A stretch of DNA of 48,083 nt from an uncultured Kiritimatiellota bacterium. GTDB lineage: Bacteria > Verrucomicrobiota > Kiritimatiellia > RFP12 > DVOR01. The notes under the pieces were generated by a model. That model did no database searches. It was given only the letters and a program-made list of their open reading frames with translations, and had not been told where the DNA came from. The stretch covers positions 1 to 48,083 of the forward strand of contig CALXMT010000017.1 of the NCBI GenBank assembly GCA_944389545.1, written 5' to 3'. The position numbers and the translations under genes are program-made. Of this stretch, positions 1 to 6,170 are shown piece by piece; positions within the stretch are counted from its first letter, which is position 1; each line of letters begins with the position of its first letter.

Positions 1-253
1 CGAGATCCCCGCTTCCACCCTCGCCCTCATGCGCGGCCTCGACCTCCTGGTACTCAACATGCTCCGTCCGCGCCCCCCCCCCACCCACCTCACCCTGGGC
101 CGCGCCCTGGTCTACGCCGCCCGCCTCGCCCCCCGCCGCACCCTCCTCACCCACCTCTCCCACGACTACACCCACGCCCAGCTCCTCCCCCATCTCCCCC
201 CCTCCGTCCTCCCCGCCTACGACGGCCTCGATTTTTCTCTCCGTGGCGGCTGA
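1..253 (+). CDS. MBL-fold metallo-hydrolase (PhnP-like), C-terminal fragment
   Basis: The reading frame is open from base 2 to the TGA at 251-253, so the gene begins upstream of the window. The visible 83 residues contain the pattern LLTHLSHDYTH, a run of leucines and prolines, then PAYDGLDF. This is the typical tail of PhnP-like metallo-beta-lactamase-fold hydrolases (cyclic phosphodiesterase/phosphonate-type enzymes), where a late THxSHD histidine/aspartate pair is followed by the PAYDGL signature. The metal-binding HxHxDH core lies outside the window, so substrate cannot be judged. Codons strongly favour C in the third position. The last seven residues (FSLRGG and neighbours) are encoded by the 5' arm of an inverted repeat whose loop is the stop codon, so the C-terminus may have been altered by the repeat mosaic that follows. 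Confidence 0.7.
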   Translation, partial: EIPASTLALMRGLDLLVLNMLRPRPPPTHLTLGRALVYAARLAPRRTLLTHLSHDYTHAQLLPHLPPSVLPAYDGLDFSLRGG

Positions 254-268
254 GCCGCCCCGGAGAGA
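236..268. repeat. Inverted repeat centred on the stop codon of the MBL-fold gene
   Basis: The arm TCTCTCCGTGGCGGC (236-250) is followed by the stop TGA (251-253) and then GCCGCCCCGGAGAGA (254-268). The arms are complementary over 15 positions with one mismatch. The 5' arm is coding sequence. The 3' arm is the first element of the intergenic mosaic. Confidence 0.8.
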
Positions 269-905
269 GGAGAACGGAGAACGGAGAACAGAGAACAGAA
301 CGCCCCTGCGGGGCGATGGACAAAAGCGTTGTACGGAATGGCGAAGCCGCCGTCCTATTCGTCCTATAGGTCCTATTGGTCCTACCGCGTCGTCTTATGG
401 CACGTCGCAGACGTGCCTGCGGGTGCAGGGGCAGTTGGAAGTTTGGAAGCTTGGACGCTTGGAAGTTTGGTTTCTCTGCACAACGATTGTTTTGTCGCGC
501 GCTTGCCGCGCGCTCTGTTTTCTGTTTTCTGTGGCCGTGGAAGGTTTGGCCCTTTGGGCCTGCACGCTCTGTTCTCTGGGGCGCGCTAGCGCCCCTTCCC
601 CTGCCGGGGCGTGGGGCAGCGCCCCACACCTCCCAATCATCCCATTCCTCCAATCACCCAAAACCTTTGTGTCCTTTGTTATTCTTTGTACTCTTTGTGG
701 TAAAAACACACTGGCAGTCCTGCGTGCGCTAGCACGCCGCCCGTCTCTGTGCCTCTCTGTCTTCTCTGTGGTCTCTGTGTTCTTCGTAATCTGCGGTTCC
801 CCAGCGTCGTGCTTAGCCGTGGAAGGTTTGGCGCTTCGCGCCTGCACGCTCTGTTCTCCGTTCTCCGGGGTGGCGGCAACGCCGCCGCCACCCCATTTTC
901 CTTTT
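254..905. repeat. Modular intergenic repeat mosaic (block 1)
   Basis: No gene is recognisable here. In order the block holds: a GAGAACGG/GAGAACAG 8-mer array; a CGCCCCTGCGGGGCG hairpin; a GGxCCTAT 9-mer array near 350-390; a GGCACGTC/GACGTGCC hairpin; a TTGGAAGTT array; a GCGCGC hairpin; a TCTGTTTTC array; a GGCCCTTTGGGCC element; a GGGGCGC/GCGCCCC hairpin with loop GCTA; a GTGGGGC/GCCCCAC hairpin; a CAATCA array; TTTGTGTCC arrays; the CACTGGCAGTCCT element; a CTCTGTG array; and a GGGGTGGCGGC hairpin ending just before the tig promoter. The stretch 395-632 recurs almost unchanged at 42117-42350, and inverted at about 35896-36132. Confidence 0.85.
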
Positions 906-916
906 TCTTTGAGATA

Positions 917-925
917 TGGTATCAT
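917..925 (+). promoter_or_regulatory. Extended -10 promoter of tig
   Basis: TGG directly precedes TATCAT (920-925), giving an extended -10 element about 40 bp before the tig start. No clear -35 hexamer is seen. The same ATATGGTATC core occurs before tRNA-Lys, which supports its use. Confidence 0.55.
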
Positions 926-966
926 TATGAGCCATTGATTTGACATTCAACGAGGATTCCTGACTG

Positions 967-2262
967 ATGAAGACAGAGATTGTGAAAGAGGACGGCCCCT
1001 GCCGCGTTACCGTCAGCACCGAGGTGACCGCCGAAGAGGTCGCCGCCATCCGCAAGCGGGTGAACGCCACCTTCGCCAAGCGCGTGCGCCTGCCCGGCTT
1101 CCGCCCCGGCAAGGCCCCCATGGCGCGCATTGAGGCGCTCTACGGCAAGGACATCCAGCAGACCGTCAACCAGGAAATCATTGACGCCGTCATCTCCGAC
1201 ACCCAGAAGTTCCTCGATGAGCAGGGCCGCGAGATGGCCCGCGTGGTCGACCTCAAGGATTTCCAGGCCGAGCCCGGCCAGGCCGCCACCCTCACCGCCA
1301 CCCTCGACCTCTCCCCCCGCTTCGACCTCCCCGAGGAGACCAAGTGGCAGGTGAAGAAGGTTGACGCCGAGGTCACCGACGAAATGCTCGAGGCCCGCCT
1401 CGCCGACGTGCGCAAGATGGCCGCCTCCTTCCGCAACGCCGAGGGCGAAGAGACCGCCGCCGAGGACGACCTCGCCGAGATCTCCTTCACCTCCAACCTC
1501 TCCAAGGACGGCCTCTCCGAGGTCGCCGCCCGCTACGTCAGCGACGAGGGCTACTGGCTGCAGCTCCACTCCGACACCTTCATCCCCGGCCTCGCCGAGG
1601 CCCTCCGCGGCAAGAAGGTCAACGATGCCTTCGCCCTGGACGTCACCTACCCCGCGGACTTCCGCGTCGAGGATCTCGCCAACAAGGCCGTCCACTACGA
1701 CATCACCCTGAAGACCCTCCGCAAGTACGTCCCCGCCGACGATGCGGCCGTCGTCGCCCGCTTCAACGCCAAGGACATGGACGAGGTCCGCCAGAACGTC
1801 AAGGACAGCCTCGGCGTCCAGCGCCAGTACGAGGAAGGCCAGCGCGCCCTCAACGACCTCATCAACGCCATCGACGCCTCCGTCTCCTTCGAGCTCCCCG
1901 AGTCCGTCGTCGACCGCTGGACCTACGATGAGCTCTACAGCGACGCCACCAACCCGCTCGAGCGCTTCAAAGACGACCCCGAGGGCCTCCGCAAGGACCC
2001 CGTCTACGCCCAAGCCCAGGAGCGCGCCACCAAGCGCCTCCGCCGCAACTACACCCTCCTGGCCGTGGCCAAGGCCCGCGACATCAAGCTCACCGGCGAG
2101 GAGATGGACGGCACCCTCAACTCCCTGGCCGACCGCCTCCGCATGCCCGTCAAGGAACTCGTCCGCCGCCTCCGCGAGAACGGCCGCCTGAACCAGGTCA
2201 TCGAGGACTCCCTCTGCCAGAAGGTCCTCAACGAGCTGGTCCCCGTCTGCGCCGTGCTTTGA
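967..2262 (+). CDS. tig: Trigger factor (ribosome-associated chaperone and prolyl isomerase)
   Basis: This 431-residue protein matches trigger factor in length and domain order. The N-terminal ribosome-binding domain (about 1-115) carries the diagnostic loop GFRPGKAP at residues 44-51, which docks on ribosomal protein L23. An FKBP-like prolyl isomerase segment follows at about 150-245, then a long alpha-helical C-terminal chaperone domain. It binds nascent chains at the ribosome exit tunnel in the cytoplasm. The usual clpP-clpX neighbours are absent; thi4 follows instead, separated by a terminator. The start is the ATG at 967, downstream of GAGG at 951-954. Codons are extremely C-ending, as expected for a highly expressed gene here. 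Identification is secure; isomerase activity is inferred from the family. Confidence 0.95.
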   Translation: MKTEIVKEDGPCRVTVSTEVTAEEVAAIRKRVNATFAKRVRLPGFRPGKAPMARIEALYGKDIQQTVNQEIIDAVISDTQKFLDEQGREMARVVDLKDFQAEPGQAATLTATLDLSPRFDLPEETKWQVKKVDAEVTDEMLEARLADVRKMAASFRNAEGEETAAEDDLAEISFTSNLSKDGLSEVAARYVSDEGYWLQLHSDTFIPGLAEALRGKKVNDAFALDVTYPADFRVEDLANKAVHYDITLKTLRKYVPADDAAVVARFNAKDMDEVRQNVKDSLGVQRQYEEGQRALNDLINAIDASVSFELPESVVDRWTYDELYSDATNPLERFKDDPEGLRKDPVYAQAQERATKRLRRNYTLLAVAKARDIKLTGEEMDGTLNSLADRLRMPVKELVRRLRENGRLNQVIEDSLCQKVLNELVPVCAVL

Positions 2263-2280
2263 GCGCTTTGACGCCCCCGC

Positions 2281-2304
2281 GACGCCCCGGCCCCCCGGGG
2301 CGTC
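2281..2304 (+). terminator. GC hairpin after tig
   Basis: GACGCCCC (2281-2288) pairs with GGGGCGTC (2297-2304) around an 8-nt loop, 19 bp after the tig stop. The downstream tract (CCTGTTAATAAG) is only weakly U-rich. It may terminate tig or attenuate read-through into thi4. Confidence 0.55.
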
Positions 2305-2331
2305 CCTGTTAATAAGACAAAGGAGTTTCCC

Positions 2332-3114
2332 ATGGCAGAAGTGATGGAAGAGACCATCTCCGGCGCGATTGTCCGCGCCTTCTTCGAGAAGTTTGAGCGC
2401 CACCTCGCCGTCGACGTCGGCATCGTCGGTGCGGGCCCCTCCGGCCTCGTCGCCGCCCGCTACCTCGCGCAGGCCGGCCTCAAGGTCGCCGTCTTCGAGA
2501 GCAAGCTCGCCCCCGGCGGCGGCACCTGGGGCGGCGGCATGCTCTTCAACGAAGTCGTCGTCCAGTCCGACGCCGCGCCCATCCTCCACGACTTCAACAT
2601 CGCCACCCAGGACCTCGGCAACGGCTACCACACCCTCGACTCCGTGGAGATGGCCTCCGGCCTCATCTTCGGCGCCCGCAAGGCCGGCGCCGTCATCTTC
2701 AACGCCATGTGCGTGGAGGACATCTGCGTCCGTGAAGGCAAGGTCTGCGGCCTCGTCGTCAACTGGAACCCCGTCCGCCGCCTGGAGATGCACGTCGACC
2801 CCGTGGTCGTCACCGCCCGCGCCGTGCTCGACGGCACCGGCCACCCCTCCGAAATCGTCCACAAGGCCGTCGACAAAGCCGGCATCAAGGTCGACTCCCC
2901 CACCGGCGGCATCATGGGCGAGAAGCCGATGTGGATGGAAGACGGCGAGCGCACCACCGTGATCAACACCAAGCGCCTCTACCCCGGCCTCTACGCCTCC
3001 GGCATGGCCGCCAACAACGTCCAGGGCGGCTTCCGCATGGGCCCCATCTTCGGCGGCATGCTCAAGTCCGGCAAAAAGGTCGCGGAGTTGATTCTTCAGG
3101 ACCTCCGCTCCTGA
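2332..3114 (+). CDS. thi4: Thi4-type thiazole synthase, sulfide-dependent class
   Basis: The protein has 260 residues. Thi4 builds the thiazole half of thiamine as an adenylated carboxylate from NAD and glycine. A dinucleotide-binding loop GAGPSG lies at 33-38, and the family signature [10 protein letters not shown] at 61-70. The C-terminal motif [10 protein letters not shown] is at 234-243, where Thi4 proteins conserve a methionine/arginine active-site segment. Eukaryotic suicidal Thi4 uses a cysteine shortly after the TGH motif. Here TGH (169-171) is followed by PSEIVHK with His177 and no cysteine, and the only cysteines are at 127, 132 and 139. This fits the catalytic enzymes of anaerobes that take free sulfide. 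A strong AAAGGAG (2319-2325) sets the start. thiE is the next gene, but a repeat block now separates the pair. No TPP riboswitch is visible in the short leader. Confidence 0.92.
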   Translation: MAEVMEETISGAIVRAFFEKFERHLAVDVGIVGAGPSGLVAARYLAQAGLKVAVFESKLAPGGGTWGGGMLFNEVVVQSDAAPILHDFNIATQDLGNGYHTLDSVEMASGLIFGARKAGAVIFNAMCVEDICVREGKVCGLVVNWNPVRRLEMHVDPVVVTARAVLDGTGHPSEIVHKAVDKAGIKVDSPTGGIMGEKPMWMEDGERTTVINTKRLYPGLYASGMAANNVQGGFRMGPIFGGMLKSGKKVAELILQDLRS

Positions 3115-3120
3115 AGAATC
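3090..3120. repeat. Inverted repeat spanning the thi4 stop codon
   Basis: GATTCTTCAGG (3090-3100) pairs perfectly over 11 bp with CCTGAAGAATC (3110-3120) around a 9-nt loop. The thi4 stop TGA (3112-3114) lies in the 3' arm. A T-run (TTTTT) occurs at about 3131-3135, so it could double as a terminator. Confidence 0.7.
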
Positions 3121-3419
3121 AGAGAACGCCCCTTTTTCCACGAAGACACGAAGGGGCGCAAGGGCCTGGGCACTTCACCGTTCGGCGCGTTGCGCCTCAC
3201 TACCGTGCCCATCCCTTGCGCCTCTCTGTTTCTCGAAAAGGCATCGCTATAGAACCAATAGGACCTATAGGACGCATAGGACGGCGACTAATGCCACTAG
3301 TGCCCATGGCTTCGCCCGTCGCCCCGCAGGGGCGCTCTGTTCACTGTTCTCTGTTCTCTGTTCTCTGGGGCGGCAAAGCCGCCCCTCCTCCCCCCAGCTC
3401 TCCTCTGTACGGTGCTTCC
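3121..3419. repeat. Repeat mosaic between thi4 and thiE (block 2)
   Basis: No gene is seen. The block contains the element GTTCGGCGCGTTGCGCC (about 3180-3196), also present inverted near 36480-36500. It also has a GGACCTATA 9-mer array near 3253-3290, the GTCGCCCCGCAGGGGCG hairpin, a CTGTTCTCTG array, and a GGGGCGGC/GCCGCCCC hairpin at about 3358-3387. It splits what would normally be a tight thiamine gene pair. Confidence 0.8.
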
Positions 3420-4037
3420 ATGAAATTAACTGGACTCTGCCTCGTCGTCACCGACCCCATCACGAGCTATGAAACCGTGGCCGAGGCCGCCGTCAAGGCC
3501 GGCCTGTGCTACCTCCAGCTCCGCATGAAACGCGCCCCCCGCGCCGACATCCTCGCCACCGCCCGGAGCCTCCGCGCCATCACCCGCGGCACCGACACCA
3601 CCTTCATCGTCAACGACGACCCCGCCCTCGCCGCCGAGTCCGAGGCCGACGGCGTCCACCTGGGCCAGGGCGATATGTCCCTGCCCGAGGCCCGCGCCGC
3701 CTTCCCCACGCTCCGCCTCTTCGGCCTCTCCACCCACTCCTTTGAGCAGATGCGCGCCGCCGAGGCCGTCTCCCCCGACTACATCGGCGTCGGCCCCCTC
3801 TACACCACCCCCACCAAGGCCATCCCCGACCCCACCCTCGGCCCCGACGAGGGTGGCCGCATCATCCGCGCCGCCCCCTGGCCCACCATCGCCATCGGCG
3901 GCATCGACGAAGCCCGCCTCCCTGCCGTCGCCGCCGCCGGCGCCACCGCCTTCGCCGTCGTCCGCGCCGTCTGCCGCGACCCCAACCCCTACGACGCCAT
4001 CCGCCGCCTCCAAGACCGCTGGGCCTCCCTCCACTGA
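3420..4037 (+). CDS. thiE: Thiamine phosphate synthase
   Basis: This 205-residue TIM-barrel enzyme joins hydroxymethylpyrimidine diphosphate to the thiazole phosphate to give thiamine phosphate. Family motifs appear in order: QLRMK near residue 36, the diphosphate/Mg motif VNDDPALA near 64, GVHLGQGD near 78, YIGVGPLYTTPTK near 120, and AIGGI near 160, which binds the thiazole phosphate. Length is normal for ThiE. It pairs functionally with thi4 upstream, which supplies the thiazole moiety; the pyrimidine genes thiC and thiD are not in the window. The ATG at 3420 gives a full-length protein, but no good Shine-Dalgarno precedes it, and the leader runs straight out of a repeat block. Confidence 0.92.
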   Translation: MKLTGLCLVVTDPITSYETVAEAAVKAGLCYLQLRMKRAPRADILATARSLRAITRGTDTTFIVNDDPALAAESEADGVHLGQGDMSLPEARAAFPTLRLFGLSTHSFEQMRAAEAVSPDYIGVGPLYTTPTKAIPDPTLGPDEGGRIIRAAPWPTIAIGGIDEARLPAVAAAGATAFAVVRAVCRDPNPYDAIRRLQDRWASLH

Positions 4038-4440
4038 TTGCCCCAGGGAACCCCTGTGAGGAACCGCAAAGACGCGATGGAGGCGCGAAACGCCCGGGCT
4101 CCATCGGTCGCTCTGCGGCTTCGCCGCTGACCGCGCCCGCCGCCCTCCGTTTCGCGCCTTCCCATTGGTAAGTCTCCAATGAAAGAAAGTGGGGCACCGC
4201 CCTGGAGAACGGAGGCGCGCGGCAAGCGCGCGACAGGTAAGGCCGTTCTGCTGAGCGGCGTCAGCCGCCGTCCTATATGTCCTATTGGTCCTATAGGTCC
4301 TACCGTGTCGCCTGTTGGCACGTCGCAGACGTGCCGGGGGTGCAGGGAGAACTTCTCCCTGCCGGGGTGTGGGGCAGCGCCCCACACCTTTCCAATCAGC
4401 TAATCAGCTAATCAGCGGGGCGGCGTTACTGCCGCCCCTT
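4038..4440. repeat. Repeat mosaic (block 3)
   Basis: No gene. A 64-bp segment at 4096-4159 is identical to 17766-17829. It is followed by an 8-mer GCGCGC hairpin element, a CCTATTGGT/CCTATAGGT array near 4270-4298, the GGCACGTC/GACGTGCC hairpin, the TGCAGGGAGAACTTCTCCCTG hairpin region, a GTGGGGC/GCCCCAC hairpin, an AATCAGCT 8-mer array, and a GGGGCGGC/GCCGCCCC hairpin ending at about 4438. Confidence 0.8.
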
Positions 4441-4473
4441 GTCCTACCGCGATACCCTTAGAATCGCCCAGCG

Positions 4474-4588
4474 GTGATGAGTTAGTGAAGTAGAAAAGGT
4501 AAAAGTGATGAGTTAGTGAAATAGAAAGTGTCGGAAGCGATGAATTAGTGAAGTAGGAATGGTGAAAAGTGATGAGTTAGTGAAATAG
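4474..4588. repeat. Four-copy 32-bp tandem repeat upstream of the DUF4143 ATPase gene
   Basis: Copies of GTGATGAGTTAGTGAARTAG begin at 4474, 4505, 4537 and 4569, spaced 31, 32 and 32 bp. The third copy has two changes. The word is unlike the hairpin mosaic, and the array ends just before the promoter of the next gene, so it may be a regulatory or expansion-prone element. Confidence 0.8.
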
Positions 4589-4592
4589 GAGG

Positions 4593-4622
4593 TTGTCTGG
4601 GGAAGCGGTGAAGTGGTACAAT
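4593..4622 (+). promoter_or_regulatory. Promoter of the DUF4143 ATPase gene
   Basis: TTGTCT (4593-4598) and TACAAT (4617-4622) are separated by 18 bp, and TGG immediately precedes the -10. It lies just after the 32-bp tandem repeats. Confidence 0.5.
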
Positions 4623-4642
4623 GGGCACAGAAAGGAGGCCTT

Positions 4643-5917
4643 ATGGAGCGCGCAGAGATAGAGAAAGTGATTCAGGATCAGCGGGAAGAGACCGTTCGAT
4701 GGGCTCACCGTGCGATTGTCGACCGTTCGGAGACCTCCCAGATCAATCTCCAGAGCGACTTGGCGCAAGTCGTCCTCGGCGTTCGCCGAAGCGGGAAGTC
4801 AACGCTTTGCCAAACCGCTTTGCTCAAAGACAAGCGGCCATTCGCCTACCTCAATTTCGACGACAACCGGCTGACCCGTTTCACCGGGGAAGATTTGGAT
4901 GTCGCACTGGAACTATTGTACAAACATTATGGCGCGTTTGACTGTCTCTTCTTGGACGAAGCGCAAAACGTCCCGGAATGGCACCTCTTCGTCAATCGTC
5001 TGTTGCGCCAGGGGTTGCACCTGTTAGTGACGGGCTCAAACGCCAAATTGCTCTCCGGGGAATTGGCCACGCATATGACCGGGCGCTATCACCGCGTGGA
5101 GCTCTTTCCCTTCTCCTTCAAGGATTATTGCGTGTGGAAAGGCGTCTCCCCGGACGGCGGGAGCACGCGGGCATGTGGGTTGCGCCAAGGTGCGCTGGAC
5201 GCCTATCTGCACATGGGCGGGTTCCCGGAGCTGTTGCGTGAGGCCGGCGGGGCCCCGGAATATCTGGCCTCGTTGATGAACGATGTCCTGGAGCGCGACA
5301 TCCGTCAACGCCATGCCATCCGTCAAATGGGCACCTTCCGTGACGTGGCGACTTATTTAATGGATGTGGCGCCCACAACGCTCAACTGCAACACGGTGGC
5401 CTCGCGCTTGGGGCGGGCCTGTTCGTCCAACACCGTCCGGACTTACGTGGAGTATCTCAAGCAGGCCTACCTTCTCCAAAGCGTCCCCAGATGGTCGACC
5501 AAAAGCCATGAACGGCTCCGCAGCGAGAAACTCTACCCCGTGGATGTCGGGTTCATGGCCGGTCGCGAGAATGCCTTGGTCGGCGAGAACCTGGGATGGC
5601 GCTTGGAGACGGTGGTCCTGCTGGAGTTGTTGCGGCGGTACCGGCCCTTCCTGCACACGGTGTGTTACTTCCAAGGACAGCGGACAGAGGCCGATTTCCT
5701 GGTCTGCGCCGGGCGTCAAGTGCAAGAGGTGGTGCAAGTGGCCTACACGCTTCAGACGCCTCGCGTGCGTGAGCGGGAGATACGCGGCGCATTGTCCGCC
5801 GCCGCGGCCACGCGTTGCGACCGCGTCTCCATCGTCACCTATGCCGAACGCGACGACCTGACAGTTGACGGTGTCCACATCCAAGTCCGCCCGGCCTATG
5901 ATTGGCTGATTAGCTGA
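4643..5917 (+). CDS. AAA ATPase with C-terminal DUF4143 domain
   Basis: The protein has 424 residues from the ATG at 4643, chosen because AAAGGAGG (4631-4638) sits just upstream. The P-loop GVRRSGKST is at 46-54 and Walker B CLFLDEAQ at 101-108, the layout of the AAA_14 family. The C-terminal part (about 190-380) matches the DUF4143 pattern, with a late segment EADFLV typical of this family's nuclease-like fold. Proteins of this type are abundant, often multicopy and patchily distributed in gut bacteria and archaea; their role is not established. Codon use (many TTG, CAA and GGG codons) is looser than in tig or thi4, suggesting separate origin. The last codons and stop (TGG CTG ATT AGC TGA) are themselves units of the CTGATTGG repeat array that continues downstream. 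Confidence 0.85.
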   Translation: MERAEIEKVIQDQREETVRWAHRAIVDRSETSQINLQSDLAQVVLGVRRSGKSTLCQTALLKDKRPFAYLNFDDNRLTRFTGEDLDVALELLYKHYGAFDCLFLDEAQNVPEWHLFVNRLLRQGLHLLVTGSNAKLLSGELATHMTGRYHRVELFPFSFKDYCVWKGVSPDGGSTRACGLRQGALDAYLHMGGFPELLREAGGAPEYLASLMNDVLERDIRQRHAIRQMGTFRDVATYLMDVAPTTLNCNTVASRLGRACSSNTVRTYVEYLKQAYLLQSVPRWSTKSHERLRSEKLYPVDVGFMAGRENALVGENLGWRLETVVLLELLRRYRPFLHTVCYFQGQRTEADFLVCAGRQVQEVVQVAYTLQTPRVREREIRGALSAAAATRCDRVSIVTYAERDDLTVDGVHIQVRPAYDWLIS

Positions 5918-6170
5918 TTGGCTGATTGGGGGATGTGGGGCGCTACCCCACACCCTGGCAGGGAGAAGTTCTCCCTGCACCCCCACCCCCGGCACGTCTA
6001 CGACGTGCCATAACACACCGCGGTAGGACATATAGGACCTCTAGGACGGCGGCTGACGCCGCTTTGCACAACAGCTTCGCCCGTCGCCCCGCAGGGGCGT
6101 TCCGTTCTCCGGTTTCCGTTTTCTGTTCTCCGGGGCGCGTCAGCGCCCCTCCAATCAGCCAATCAGCCAA
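5899..6170. repeat. Repeat mosaic between convergent ATPase and helicase genes (block 4)
   Basis: Begins and ends in CTGATTGG/CCAATCAG 8-mer arrays, each running into the stop codon of the adjacent gene. Between them lie the GTGGGGC/GCCCCAC hairpin, the GGGAGAACTTCTCCC hairpin element, the GGCACGTC/GACGTGCC hairpin, a GGACATATAGGACC array, the CCCCGCAGGGGC hairpin, a TTCTGTTCTC array and a GGGGCGC/GCGCCCC hairpin. No gene. Confidence 0.85.

Noticed and set aside
254-905. Interpretation of the mosaics as an insertion sequence or integron attC array
   Set aside because: No transposase or integrase, no constant terminal repeats, and the hairpins lack the attC core GTTRRRY pattern.
243-938. Open frames inside the intergenic mosaics, for example peptides rich in GPIGPIG or RACRALCF
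   Set aside because: They arise from short tandem arrays read in frame, recur in several frames and both strands, and lack ribosome sites.
2263-2331. TPP riboswitch before thi4
   Set aside because: The leader is under 70 bp, mostly the tig hairpin, and lacks the conserved CTGAGA and ACCTGA THI-box motifs.
925-3141. 738-codon minus-strand frame opposite tig and thi4
   Set aside because: The product is a biased GDEVALH string; both plus-strand genes are unambiguous.
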